A stretch of DNA of 64,000 nt. Origin: Duodenibacillus massiliensis. GTDB lineage: Bacteria; Pseudomonadota; Gammaproteobacteria; Burkholderiales; Burkholderiaceae_F. Below, piece after piece: positions 17,113 through 25,992 of this stretch; the stretch's first letter is position 1; each line of letters opens with the position of its first letter. The position numbers were made by a program, and so were the translations under genes. The DNA lies in assembly GCF_900128485.1 (NCBI RefSeq), contig NZ_LT635859.1:391242-455241 (forward strand), written 5' to 3'. The notes beneath the pieces are model-generated. The model was not told the DNA's origin. It worked only from the letters and a program-made list of their open reading frames with translations, and did not search any database.

Positions 17113-18513
17113 TCAGACCGTTTTGTTGGCGGGTTTAGCTTTGGCTTCACCGACAGCAGCCTGAGCGGCAACAGCGGTTGTTCCGGTACGCACGGCAGAA
17201 ACGTCAGTCGGCTTGATATCGGCGCGGATCGGCGTTGCGAGCACCTTGTCAATACGGCGCCCGTCCATGTCGGCAACTTCAAACTTCCAGCCGGCCCAGC
17301 GCACAACGTCGCCGGTCTTCGGAAGCCGCGCGAGAAGCACCATCATCATGCCGGACAATGTGTTGTAACGCCCCTGCTCTTCTTCGGGCACCGCCTTAAT
17401 CTGCAGGCAGTCCTTTAATTCGGGGACGGGAATGATGCCGTCCAAAAACCACGAGCCGTCGTTGCGGGGCACCGCCCAGGCGTCATCCGTCGTTGCGGGC
17501 TTAAATTCACCGACAATCGCTTCCAGAAGGTCGCGCGGCGTAACCAACCCCACCACGCCGCCGTACTCGTCCACAACGAGCGCAAGTTGCGTATCCGTCA
17601 CTTTGAACTGCTCCAGCAATTCCATCCCGGAAAGGGATTCCGGCACATAAGTGGCCGGCGTGAGGTTACTCATGAAGTCGGGTTTTCCGCCCTCAAGCAT
17701 CTGCTGCAGCAGGGAGCGCGTCGTACAGTAGCCCTTGATGTCATCGAGGCTGCCGCTTGCGACAATCAGGCGCGAACTCATCGAAGTCTGCACCTTGCGG
17801 ACGTTTTCTTCCTGGCTGTCTTCAAGATCGATCCATTCAATGTCCGCGCGCGGCGTCATCAGCGACCCCACCTGACGGTCGTCTAAACGGAAGACGTTAC
17901 GCACCATATCGCGCTCAGACATGTCGATGACGCCTGATTCACTGCCTTCTTCAATCATCGCGTGAATTTCTTCTTCCGTGACGCTTGCCTGGTCTTTCCC
18001 GGACTGACCAAAAAGCTTGAGCATGCCTTCGGTGGAAACGGAAAGAAGCTTCACAAAGGGGCTCATCACGACGGAAAGGAGCTTCAAAGAACCCGAGACA
18101 CGGCAGGCAACGGTTTCGGGATTGACCTGTCCCAGGCGCTTGGGAACCAGTTCACCGAACACAATGGAGAAGTAAGTGACAAGCACCACCACCGTCACGA
18201 TGCCGATGAGTTTTGAAGTTTCCGGCGAAATGCCGAAGCCCATCAGAAAATCCGCAAGGGGTTTTGCAAGTGCCGACTCGCCCACAATACCGGAGAGAAT
18301 GCCGATGGAGGTGATCCCCACCTGAATGGTGGAAAGCGCCCAGGTCGGGTCACTCTGGAGTTTCAACGCTGTATCGGCCCTCTTGTCTCCGTCCTCAGAC
18401 ATCACCTGCAGACGCGCACGGCGGCTCGTGACGAGCGCAATTTCGCTCATCGCGAAAACACCGTTCATAAAAAAGAGAAAGGCCAAAACCAGGACATCAA
18501 CCCAGCTGCTCAT
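17113..18513 (-). CDS. CNNM/HlyC-CorC family transporter-like protein (DUF21-CBS)
   Basis: A 466-residue protein with the family's standard order: an N-terminal DUF21/CNNM membrane domain (about 1-190), a CBS-pair domain (about 205-335, with DEYGGVVGLVTPRDLLEAIVG near the end) and a C-terminal CorC/HlyC domain (about 350-435). Family members are linked to magnesium and cobalt efflux; the old label hemolysin is misleading. An Ala/Thr-rich tail of about 30 residues is poorly conserved. It is the first gene of an operon with uppP. Confidence 0.87.
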   Translation of the reverse strand: MSSWVDVLVLAFLFFMNGVFAMSEIALVTSRRARLQVMSEDGDKRADTALKLQSDPTWALSTIQVGITSIGILSGIVGESALAKPLADFLMGFGISPETSKLIGIVTVVVLVTYFSIVFGELVPKRLGQVNPETVACRVSGSLKLLSVVMSPFVKLLSVSTEGMLKLFGQSGKDQASVTEEEIHAMIEEGSESGVIDMSERDMVRNVFRLDDRQVGSLMTPRADIEWIDLEDSQEENVRKVQTSMSSRLIVASGSLDDIKGYCTTRSLLQQMLEGGKPDFMSNLTPATYVPESLSGMELLEQFKVTDTQLALVVDEYGGVVGLVTPRDLLEAIVGEFKPATTDDAWAVPRNDGSWFLDGIIPVPELKDCLQIKAVPEEEQGRYNTLSGMMMVLLARLPKTGDVVRWAGWKFEVADMDGRRIDKVLATPIRADIKPTDVSAVRTGTTAVAAQAAVGEAKAKPANKTV

Positions 18514-18555
18514 ACGACGATGATCTCAAAGGAATAAATCAGAAAAAGCGAATGA

Positions 18556-18610
18556 TAAAAAATCCCGGCGCCAAATGGCTGACAGAAGCGCCATCCGCAC
18601 CGGGTTTTCT
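18556..18610 (-). terminator. dnaX-ybaB operon terminator
   Basis: On the minus strand, a stem of AACCCGG against CCGGGATT (one mismatch) is followed by TTTTTT, just past ybaB. Confidence 0.65.
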
Positions 18611-18625
18611 TGTTTCTTAATGCAA

Positions 18626-18958
18626 TCAGAAGGGGAGCTTGAACCCGGGGGGCAGCGGCAACCCCGCCGTGGCTTCCTTCATCTTCTGCTGCGAAAGGGC
18701 CTCGGCCTTGTGCGCTGCATCATTAATGGCAGCTGCCACGAGGTCTTCGAGCATTTCCTTGTCATCAGGATCGCCCGAAAGAAGCTTCGGATCGATTTCA
18801 ACGCGCCGGGCTTCGTGCTTGCAGGTGATCGTGATTTTCACGGCGCCCGCACCGGCTTCACCGGTCACTTCAATGTTGCCGAGCTCAGCCTGAAGGCGCT
18901 CAACGTTTTTTTGCATTTTCTGGGCCTGCGCCAGCAGTCCCTGAATGTTTCCACGCAT
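18626..18958 (-). CDS. ybaB: YbaB/EbfC family nucleoid-associated protein
   Basis: A 110-residue small DNA-binding protein that forms tweezer-shaped dimers and coats the nucleoid. Typical features are the [12 protein letters not shown] coiled helix, the central [18 protein letters not shown] strands and the [15 protein letters not shown] tail. It lies directly downstream of dnaX, the conserved position in proteobacteria; its start overlaps the tau extension of dnaX by 59 bases. AAGGAAACAGA precedes the ATG. Confidence 0.93.
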   Translation of the reverse strand: MRGNIQGLLAQAQKMQKNVERLQAELGNIEVTGEAGAGAVKITITCKHEARRVEIDPKLLSGDPDDKEMLEDLVAAAINDAAHKAEALSQQKMKEATAGLPLPPGFKLPF

Positions 18959-19448
18959 AAGTCTCTGTTTCCTTAATTTCAGCGTCCGTCATATCCCTCA
19001 CCGAGGCATCAATGACTTTCGCCTGTAGTAGCTGCACGCATTTTTGCACAAAAGGATCACTTTTGAAGGCCGTGATCATCGCAAGACGCGCCTTTCGCCG
19101 TTCCGTTTCCACTAAAAGTGAGACGCTTGGCTCATCCTGAGATCTTTCCCGCGGCGCAAAATGCACGGCAAAGGGGTGTCCGAGCGCTTTCTCGAGGGCC
19201 TCACGGATTTCCTGCTGAATGGCTTCGTTGACCAACGTCTGTGAGGCAACCGCCAGGAGCACGTGATGGTCATCGAGCTCATCCACGGCGCTTGAAGCGG
19301 CCACTTCTTTTGCCAGTCCCTTAAGACTGGTTCTGCACAGCAGTTCGCGCCAGTTAAGCAAAAGCGCCGAAGGGTGGACTTCCTGCGGAAGCGGTATCAC
19401 CTCAGGGCTTTTGGTGTGCAGTGACTTAACCGGCGCCGTGCTCTCCCC
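18900..19448 (-). CDS. dnaX: DnaX tau C-terminal extension, reached only by a frameshift
   Basis: This frame continues DnaX after the zero-frame stop at 19426 and carries the tau-specific C-terminal region (about 180 residues), including [20 protein letters not shown] and [16 protein letters not shown]. It has no credible start of its own. To join it, a ribosome at GGG (19449-19447) must move +1, or one G must be lost from the G5 run at 19445-19449. The joined protein would be about 616 residues, in the normal tau range. It overlaps the ybaB start, consistent with translational coupling. Confidence 0.8.
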   Translation of the reverse strand, partial: GESTAPVKSLHTKSPEVIPLPQEVHPSALLLNWRELLCRTSLKGLAKEVAASSAVDELDDHHVLLAVASQTLVNEAIQQEIREALEKALGHPFAVHFAPRERSQDEPSVSLLVETERRKARLAMITAFKSDPFVQKCVQLLQAKVIDASVRDMTDAEIKETETYAWKHSGTAGAGPENAKKR

Positions 19449-20751
19449 CGTCGTCCTCCCAGGGCGGCGGCATATCCGAAATGTTGGGTTCGACAATGTC
19501 GGGTTCATGCACCGCCGGTGGTTCAGCGATTTCAGGAGCAACCTGCGGTTTAGGTTCTGCCGGCGGAACCGGCGCCGCGGCCGCAGTAGCCGTTGCCGCA
19601 GGAGTCGTTGCCGTTTCCTTCTTTTCCGGTACCTTAAGGCCGAGGCGCGTTCCCGCCGGCCTAAACGCCATCATCCGGAGAATGGCCATCGTAAAGCCGG
19701 CATATTCGTCCGGCGCGAGCGGCATATCGTTGCGTGCCTGCAGTGCAATCTGGTAATCGAGCTGCACTTCTTCCGGGGTCATGGCTTTTGCCAGAGCCCT
19801 GATGCCGGCAGACGTCGTGTCTTCATCGTCCAGAAGTTCCGGCACACGCTGTACCAAAGCCACGCGGTGCAAAAGCCCCGCCATCGCCCGCACGGCTTCC
19901 GTGTAGGAGAGCCCTTCGGAACCCAACTTTTCGGCTTCAGCAAGCGCCGCCTGCGTGTTGCCGGAAGCCACATGCATCATGAGGTCAACAAGGGCCTCGT
20001 CCCCGATGACACCCAGCATTTCACGCACAGATTTAAGTGTCACGGGGCCCGCTGCATAAGCAATTGCCTGATCCAGAAGGCTCAACCCATCGCGCATGGA
20101 ACCGCGCGCGCATTTACCGAGCAACAAAAGGGCTGATCGTTCGGCTTCGATTCCCTCTTGCTTGAGAATATTTTCCATGTGATCGGCCACGGCCTGCGGC
20201 GACATATTGCGCAAGTTAAATTGCAGGCAGCGGGAAAGCACCGTCATCGGCACTTTCTGAGGATCGGTTGTAGCGAGAATGAACTTCACATACTCCGGCG
20301 GCTCTTCCAGGGTCTTTAACATGGCGTTAAAGGCATGCGTTGTGAGCATATGCACTTCGTCGATCATGTAGACCTTGTAGCGGCCCTGCGTGGGAGCGTA
20401 CATCGCGCGCTCCAAAAGCGCGGTCATCTCTTCAACGGAGCGGTTGGAGGCCGCGTCGATTTCGATGTAATCAACGAAACGCCCTTCGTCAATCGCCCGA
20501 CAGGCTTCGCACTTGCCGCAGGGGTGCGAGGTCACGCCCCCTTTGCCGTCTTCTCCCGTGCAGTTAAGGCACTTCGCAAGAATACGGGAGAGCGTTGTCT
20601 TACCCACGCCGCGCGTGCCGGTAAAAAGGTAGGCATGATGCAGACGGTTTTCGTCCAGTGCATGCTTAAGTGCCGCAACAACGGCATCCTGACCGACCAT
20701 ACTGTCAAAGTCATGCGGACGCCATTTGCGGGCAAGTACCTGGTAGCTCAT
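19426..20751 (-). CDS. dnaX: DNA polymerase III subunit gamma (gamma/tau gene, zero frame)
   Basis: A 441-residue clamp-loader ATPase. The Walker A motif GTRGVGKT is at 45-52; zinc cysteines lie in CLNC and the CxxCxxC cluster (78-84); YMIDEVHML is the Walker B block, and LSRCLQFNLR is the SRC box. After an Ala/Pro-rich linker (about 375-425) the zero frame stops at TAA 19428-19426. It is therefore gamma-length: ATPase, lid and clamp-loader domains, without the tau tail that contacts DnaB and DnaE. The SRP RNA gene lies directly upstream. Confidence 0.93.
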   Translation of the reverse strand: MSYQVLARKWRPHDFDSMVGQDAVVAALKHALDENRLHHAYLFTGTRGVGKTTLSRILAKCLNCTGEDGKGGVTSHPCGKCEACRAIDEGRFVDYIEIDAASNRSVEEMTALLERAMYAPTQGRYKVYMIDEVHMLTTHAFNAMLKTLEEPPEYVKFILATTDPQKVPMTVLSRCLQFNLRNMSPQAVADHMENILKQEGIEAERSALLLLGKCARGSMRDGLSLLDQAIAYAAGPVTLKSVREMLGVIGDEALVDLMMHVASGNTQAALAEAEKLGSEGLSYTEAVRAMAGLLHRVALVQRVPELLDDEDTTSAGIRALAKAMTPEEVQLDYQIALQARNDMPLAPDEYAGFTMAILRMMAFRPAGTRLGLKVPEKKETATTPAATATAAAAPVPPAEPKPQVAPEIAEPPAVHEPDIVEPNISDMPPPWEDDGGEHGAG

Positions 20752-20870
20752 GAAAACGATCCTGAAAAGGTGACCTCAGCAATACCCGGCTGGCTTTACG
20801 CCGAGCATCGGTTGCAGCGGAGAGTTTAAGGCACGCAACGGCCGATCGGCAGATTTTTGAAGATACAAAA

Positions 20871-20972
20871 ACGGCGAGCCTTATCCTCGGCACTAAAAGA
20901 CTTCCGCTGTGGCTGCTTCGTTCCCGACCTGACCAGGTTCACAGAGCTTTCATGCGAGGGGACCCGCCGAGC
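20871..20972 (-). ncRNA. ffs: Signal recognition particle RNA (4.5S)
   Basis: On the minus strand the sequence contains the SRP core CCTGGTCAGGTC-GGGAACGAAGCAGCC, including the conserved tetraloop region and the asymmetric internal loop bound by Ffh. The 5' GGCGGGTCC and 3' GGCTCGCC ends pair. A T-run follows at the 3' end (20868-20872 as A on the plus strand). It lies just upstream of dnaX, a common position. The ends are approximate by a few bases. Confidence 0.9.
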
Positions 20973-21189
20973 GAGCATTATATGTGAAAACTATTATTTC
21001 AACAATGGCTGAGCTGTACAAAAATAGCCAAACACTAGTGTTTTTCATTCATGCTATTGCTTGTCTCATTATTCAAAGAAAGCATTATCGAAACTTACTG
21101 ATAGCCAATAAAAGCATTGAAAACAGAGCACCCTAGCCAAAACTAGAGATCAAACCATCCAAAACAATCCAAATTATTTTTACTTAAAA
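20973..21189. other. AT-rich spacer
   Basis: About 217 bases of AT-rich sequence between ffs and the GlfT2-like gene. The only distinct element is a 12-base palindrome AACACTAGTGTT near 21033-21044, followed by Ts. No gene is seen. Confidence 0.4.
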
Positions 21190-22933
21190 CTATCTGTCGT
21201 TTTTTTCAAAATATCTCCTCCAAAAGTTTTCGGTAGTCAACTTCTCAAGTTGGGTTTCGTATTTCTTATTACAGCATCTGAATTTCATAAAAATTCTCAA
21301 CCCCATACAAAAGTTCCGAAAAAATGACTTGATAATTTCTATTTTATTATGACGAAAGCATGTCATCACGCCCGCATCATTGTTATAACAATAGCAATCA
21401 CGATAAAAACATGTTAACTTCCAAGTTAATGGCTGCCATTTTTTTACAAAAGCTCTGCTCCCTAAAAGAAAACGAGGCAACAATGCACAATTTAAAGATA
21501 TCTTTCTCATTGGACTCATCCAAAAACGCTTCTTCAACATCTTCTGAGGAAACTCTGTAAAGGGAATAACATGATCAAATGCAGGGATATCCTGCAACTC
21601 CCCTCTAAACTTCTCCCCCGTCATGTCTTCAGCAAATAAGTTAGTTTTACACAATATATCCTGATACGCTTTATAGGTTGCATAGGACAAAGCATAGTTA
21701 TAAGAACCTACGCACCCTCTGTTTTGAGATACAAAAAGTCTGAACCAGGATCTCGCAGATGCTCTTTTGGCGTAAATTGAAATAATCAACTGAGAGCGAG
21801 CAGACAAATATTGCGTAAACACTGATTCCTTATTTGAAAAACTGTCAACCCATGTAGACACTCCGAGGAGCGTAATAATTTTTAAATTATTTTGCAGAGA
21901 AAAAAGAATATCATCACCACGGACAAAAAACGGAAAGGGATAGTGACTAATGGATTTCACAGAAAACGAAAAAAAACACCAGGCCCCATAATTAGCCGAG
22001 TACCCAAGGCTATCCATTACTGTTAAATCGTCAATAGAACCAGCATTTTTCTTTTGAAAAACACCAAACCATCCTCGCTCGCTCCAACGCCCACCTGCTT
22101 CCAATACCGTGACAGGAAAATTCTCATCAAATAAAATTCCGCTTATGCCCATTGATCGATCATCAACAACATAAGACCAGTAAGCATAAGTTCTTTTAAT
22201 ACTTTCCTCATGGCAACTAGCATCATCATCCATAAAAAGACAATGGCTAAAACCATTATCTTTCAGATATAGCAAACCTCGAGCAAAGCCCCCCCGAACC
22301 TCCAACATTTGTATTAGGTATCAAATAGACTTTGTCATTACTTTCCAGTTCATGCCTAGTCAAGTTTTTAGAATTATCAACTACCACCAAATAAATATTT
22401 GAATATCTCGTATCGTTTAAAACATCTTGGCAAATACGATGGACCGCAGGTATCACGTATTTTTTTCGATTGAAGTGTGTTATCACCAACCCCAACTTAA
22501 TGTCTCTTCTAGTTGGTTCGTTTGTAAAAAAACCACCACCAGATATCTCACCATCACTGATAGCTGTAACACTGACAAAAACCAGTCCTTGCTCCAGGCC
22601 TTCCCAAAACGGCATGTCAATGCAAGCCTCATCTGCTTCCAATGATACCTGGTGATCTCCCAACCAAAGAATCGGCTTATACGCCTTTTGCAAACCAAAT
22701 CTGACGATAAACTTACCGCTACCTCTTATCTTCATAAAAACATGATTAATTCCACATTCTTTTTTCCATGTTTTTACGGATAAAGAATTGAAAAACGTAT
22801 TAAATAATTCTTCCTGCCCCTTTCTAAAATACAGTGTTTTATTCCTTTTATCACAAACTGCATTGCCGCGGTAGAAAAGATCATGTGCTTCTATGCCTTG
22901 ATCTTGTTCAAAAGTTATATTTTGGAGAATCAT
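21190..22933 (-). pseudogene. GlfT2-like galactofuranosyltransferase, frameshifted in a G7 tract
   Basis: Two overlapping frames together encode one GT2-family enzyme of about 580 residues resembling galactofuranosyltransferase GlfT2. The N-terminal beta-domain and the motif PNTNVGGSGG are in one frame (22933-22256). The continuation FARGLLYLKDNG, the catalytic metal motif LFMDDDA and the C-terminal half are in the other (22308-21190). The break lies in seven Gs (22289-22295 as C). With six Gs the active-site loop reads NVGGSGGFARG without interruption. The gene is AT-rich and stands alone, which suggests horizontal origin. It is either phase-off, decayed, or a sequence error. Confidence 0.82.
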
Positions 22934-22988
22934 TTATTTAAATTTACTCAAAAAAGGCAGGACAAAGAGCTTTTAATCTTTAGCTTGC

Positions 22989-23021
22989 AAAAAAGGAGAA
23001 GACGTATCCCGCCCTCTCCTA
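22989..23021 (-). terminator. Terminator after the amino-acid binding protein gene
   Basis: Minus-strand hairpin with arms AGGAGA (23015-23020) and TCTCCT (22994-22999), with a T-run following. Confidence 0.65.
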
Positions 23022-23058
23022 TTTTGTACCACTGAATTATACCAAGGCTCTGTTTTGA

Positions 23059-23811
23059 TTATTGAGCACCGAACCACTTCTGATAGAGCTTCTGATAGGT
23101 TCCGTCCGACTTCATCGAGCGCAACGCATCATTGACTTTCGTTGCCACAGCTTTATTACCCTTCTTAACGGCAAAACCGAAGTATTCGGCATCAAGACGC
23201 GTCTTCTGAAGCGTCAGGCCCTTGGCGGCCTTCGGGTTCTTCACCATGAAGTAGCCGATCACCGGACGGTCCGTGATGACGGCTTCACTGCCTCTCATCT
23301 TCAGATCCATGAAGGCTTCGGCGCCCGTATTAAAGGCCTTGATTTCAGCGCCCTTAATGGTTTTGGCAAGATCCGCGCCGGTCGTTCCGATCTGAACGGC
23401 AACAACCTTACCTTCGAGGCTCTTTAAGTCCTTGTAGGTACCGGACGATTCCGTGCGGACCAAAAGGCCCTGACCTGCCTGATAGTAAGGATCACAGAAG
23501 TCAACCTTCTTCTTGCGCTCTTCCGTGATGGTGATGCCGGATGCCGCGATATCAATCGTGCCGGAAAAAAGCGCCGGGATCAGACCGTCAAAGCCCATGT
23601 TGACGATTTTGACGTCGTAGCCCGCGCGCTTGCCGATTTCACGGATGAGGTCCATGTCAAACCCGACATACTCACGGGTGTGCGTATCCATGAATTCAAA
23701 CGGCGCAAACGTCGGATGCGTCCCGACACGCAGTTCTTCGGCCGCCTGAGCAGCAAAAGACGTTACGGCTGCAGTCAACACAGCGGCCACAGCAAAAAGT
23801 TTGTTTTTCAT
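23059..23811 (-). CDS. Amino-acid ABC transporter substrate-binding protein
   Basis: A 250-residue periplasmic family 3 solute-binding protein. Residues 1-23 are a Sec signal peptide ending at AQA. The mature protein starts EELRVGTHPTFAPFEF; the family pattern GFDMDLIREIGKRAG and the hinge-lobe motif TITEERKKKVDFCDPYY are clear. These proteins pick up polar amino acids such as glutamine, cystine, lysine or arginine; the ligand cannot be read here. The start at 23811 has CAGGAGA upstream. No permease or ATPase gene is adjacent, so it is an orphan that must share a transporter encoded elsewhere. Confidence 0.88.
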   Translation of the reverse strand: MKNKLFAVAAVLTAAVTSFAAQAAEELRVGTHPTFAPFEFMDTHTREYVGFDMDLIREIGKRAGYDVKIVNMGFDGLIPALFSGTIDIAASGITITEERKKKVDFCDPYYQAGQGLLVRTESSGTYKDLKSLEGKVVAVQIGTTGADLAKTIKGAEIKAFNTGAEAFMDLKMRGSEAVITDRPVIGYFMVKNPKAAKGLTLQKTRLDAEYFGFAVKKGNKAVATKVNDALRSMKSDGTYQKLYQKWFGAQ

Positions 23812-24247
23812 TGCAAGAAATCTCCTGCACAGTATGAGAAAGGAACAATCATCTTTGTCGCCTGCCCTGCAGTTATTCCCGCCTGCAGCACATCGGGATT
23901 CGTGAAGGAAATATCCATGCACGACCAAACTCTAATTTTGCCTTGAGTCTTCCCTCTTCTCCAATAGGCCTTTATCCCTACTTCAGCCTCACTGTGTCTA
24001 CCGATGCTATAGGCTATCAATCTTGTCTGAGCCGCAGTTTTTTTGTATAGTGCATCTCACATTTAACGCATCGGGCCCGCATGCTTAAGAGCAGTTCCGT
24101 GAGCCCCTTGATTCGAGAGGTTCTGTCTGTCCCTGCTTATTCCCATACCTAGCGAAGAGCCGCAGCATTCATGGATTTCTGCGGAAATGCGCGATCAGGG
24201 CGCAGAAACGTCTCCCCAAATTCCATCTTTTTTACAGGACATCAAAA
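23812..24247. other. Divergent intergenic region with trxA promoter
   Basis: A 436-base gap between the binding protein gene and trxA. It holds a good promoter for trxA (24023-24051) and therefore a leader of about 190 bases. No further gene was recognised. Confidence 0.5.
24023..24051 (+). promoter_or_regulatory. Predicted trxA promoter
   Basis: TTGTCT at 24023-24028 and TATAGT at 24046-24051 with exactly 17 bases between them. This is a near-consensus sigma-70 promoter. Transcription would start near 24058, leaving an unusually long leader. Confidence 0.65.
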
Positions 24248-24577
24248 ATGAGCGAAAACATCCGTGTCGTAAACGACTCCAACTTCGACGCCGAAGTCAA
24301 GCAGGTTGCCGACAAGCCCGTGTTTGTTGACTTCTGGGCTCCGTGGTGCGCCCCCTGCCGTATGCTCGGCCCGCTTCTTGAGGAAGCTGCCGACACCTAC
24401 GCCGGTAAGGTTGTCGTTGCCAAGTACAACGTTGATGAAAGCAACCAGGTTGCCACCGAAAACGGCATCCGCGGCATCCCGACCATCCTCGTTTACAAGA
24501 ACGGCGAAATCATCGGCCAGCACACCGGTGCCCTGGGCCGTGCCCAGCTCACCGCCTTTATCGAGCAGTACTGCTGA
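24248..24577 (+). CDS. trxA: Thioredoxin
   Basis: A 109-residue cytoplasmic thioredoxin, the general disulfide reductant. The active site lies in FVDFWAPWCAPCRMLGP, with Cys34 and Cys37. The dipeptide between the cysteines is Ala-Pro, not the Gly-Pro of standard TrxA. The cis-proline loop GIPTIL and the buried Asp (VDFW) are conserved. It lies upstream of rho, as in many proteobacteria, but with its own terminator between. Confidence 0.95.
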   Translation: MSENIRVVNDSNFDAEVKQVADKPVFVDFWAPWCAPCRMLGPLLEEAADTYAGKVVVAKYNVDESNQVATENGIRGIPTILVYKNGEIIGQHTGALGRAQLTAFIEQYC

Positions 24578-24587
24578 TAAAATGTCA

Positions 24588-24614
24588 CGGCGCCGTGCGA
24601 TGCGGCGCCGTTTT
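24588..24614 (+). terminator. trxA terminator
   Basis: 8-bp GC-only stem (24588-24595 with 24603-24610), 7-base loop, followed by TTTT. It separates trxA from rho. Confidence 0.82.
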
Positions 24615-24684
24615 CTTCCCGCCTTCCGGGAAGTTCCCTGCGTTAAAAATCCGCTTCCTCACACAGTGGCCGTATACGGCTTCT

Positions 24685-24705
24685 GAATCCGGATACGGCG
24701 GATTC
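24685..24705 (+). promoter_or_regulatory. rho leader hairpin
   Basis: 7-bp arms GAATCCG/CGGATTC with a 7-base loop, ending 20 bases before the rho start. Rho genes are commonly autoregulated in the leader; that role here is inference. Confidence 0.35.
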
Positions 24706-24725
24706 ACTCTTCCCTATTATCAAAA

Positions 24726-25988
24726 ATGCATCTTTCAGAGCTCAAAACTCTGCACATCAGCCAGTTGCTTGACATGGCGATGGAGCTTGAGATCGACAAT
24801 GCCCAGCGCATGCGCAAACAGGAACTCATGTTTGCGATTCTCAAAAAACGCGCCAAAGCCGGTGAACAGATTTTCGGCGACGGTACCCTTGAAGTCCTTC
24901 CCGACGGCTTCGGTTTTCTGAGAAGTCCCGATACGAGCTATCTCGCCTCCACGGACGACATCTACATTTCGCCCTCCCAGATCCGCCGCTTTAATCTGCA
25001 CACGGGCGACTCCATTGAAGGCGAAGTGCGTACGCCTAAGGATAACGAACGCTACTTTGCGCTTGTAAAGGTTGACACCGTCAACGGTCAGGCTCCGGAA
25101 GCCGTCAAGCACAGGATGCTTTTTGAAAACCTGACGCCGCTTTTCCCCAACGTCCCGCTGCAGCTTGAACGCAACATGCGCGGTGAGGAAAACCTCACGG
25201 GGCGTCTGATCGACATCATTGCCCCGATCGGCAAAGGCCAGCGCGGCCTCATCGTTGCAAGCCCCAAGTCCGGTAAGACGGTTCTGATGCAGCACATCGC
25301 GCACGCCATTACCGCAAACCACCCCGACTGCGTTCTGATCGTTCTTCTGATCGACGAACGTCCGGAAGAAGTGACGGAAATGCAGCGCTCCGTCAAAGGC
25401 GAAGTTGTGGCTTCCACCTTTGATGAACCCGCCACGCGCCACGTCCAGGTAGCCGAGATGGTCATTGAAAAAGCCAAGCGCCTTGCTGAAAGCAAGAAGG
25501 ACGTCATCATTCTTCTTGACTCCATTACGCGTCTTGCGCGCGCCTACAACACCGTGATCCCGAGCTCCGGCAAGGTCCTTACGGGCGGCGTTGACGCCAA
25601 TGCCCTGCAGCGTCCTAAGCGCTTCTTCGGTGCGGCCCGCAACATTGAAGAAGGCGGCTCGCTCACGATCCTTGCAACGGCCCTGATCGACACGGGCTCG
25701 CGTATGGATGATGTCATCTACGAAGAATTCAAAGGCACCGGCAACATGGAAATCCATCTGGAACGCCGTCTTGCCGAAAAGCGTGTGTACCCGGCCATCA
25801 ATGTGAACCGCTCCGGTACGCGCCGTGAAGAGCTACTCCTGAAACCCGACGTTCTTCAGAAAGTTTGGGTTCTCAGAAAACTTCTTTACGACATGGATGA
25901 AATTGAGGCAATGGAATTCCTTCTCGATAAAATCCGCAGCACGAAGAGCAACAACGAGTTCTTCGACATGATGCGTAAGGGAGGTTAG
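24726..25988 (+). CDS. rho: Transcription termination factor Rho
   Basis: A 420-residue hexameric RNA helicase. The N-terminal helical domain (1-47) is followed by the cold-shock-like RNA-binding domain (about 50-118, with [13 protein letters not shown]), then the ATPase: Walker A SPKSGKT at 179-185, [15 protein letters not shown], Walker [17 protein letters not shown], and the Q-loop/R-loop [20 protein letters not shown]. Length is standard and there is no insertion. It ends 4 bases before the next gene. Confidence 0.98.
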   Translation: MHLSELKTLHISQLLDMAMELEIDNAQRMRKQELMFAILKKRAKAGEQIFGDGTLEVLPDGFGFLRSPDTSYLASTDDIYISPSQIRRFNLHTGDSIEGEVRTPKDNERYFALVKVDTVNGQAPEAVKHRMLFENLTPLFPNVPLQLERNMRGEENLTGRLIDIIAPIGKGQRGLIVASPKSGKTVLMQHIAHAITANHPDCVLIVLLIDERPEEVTEMQRSVKGEVVASTFDEPATRHVQVAEMVIEKAKRLAESKKDVIILLDSITRLARAYNTVIPSSGKVLTGGVDANALQRPKRFFGAARNIEEGGSLTILATALIDTGSRMDDVIYEEFKGTGNMEIHLERRLAEKRVYPAINVNRSGTRREELLLKPDVLQKVWVLRKLLYDMDEIEAMEFLLDKIRSTKSNNEFFDMMRKGG

Positions 25989-25992
25989 TTCC

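Noticed and set aside
22256-22933. Two separate glycosyltransferase genes at 21.2-22.9 kb
   Set aside because: Neither half is a complete enzyme: one ends in the NVGGSGG motif and the other begins at its continuation, so they are one frameshifted gene.
24735-25757. A 340-codon open frame on the minus strand
   Set aside because: It is antisense to rho with the same low-complexity composition; rho is beyond doubt.
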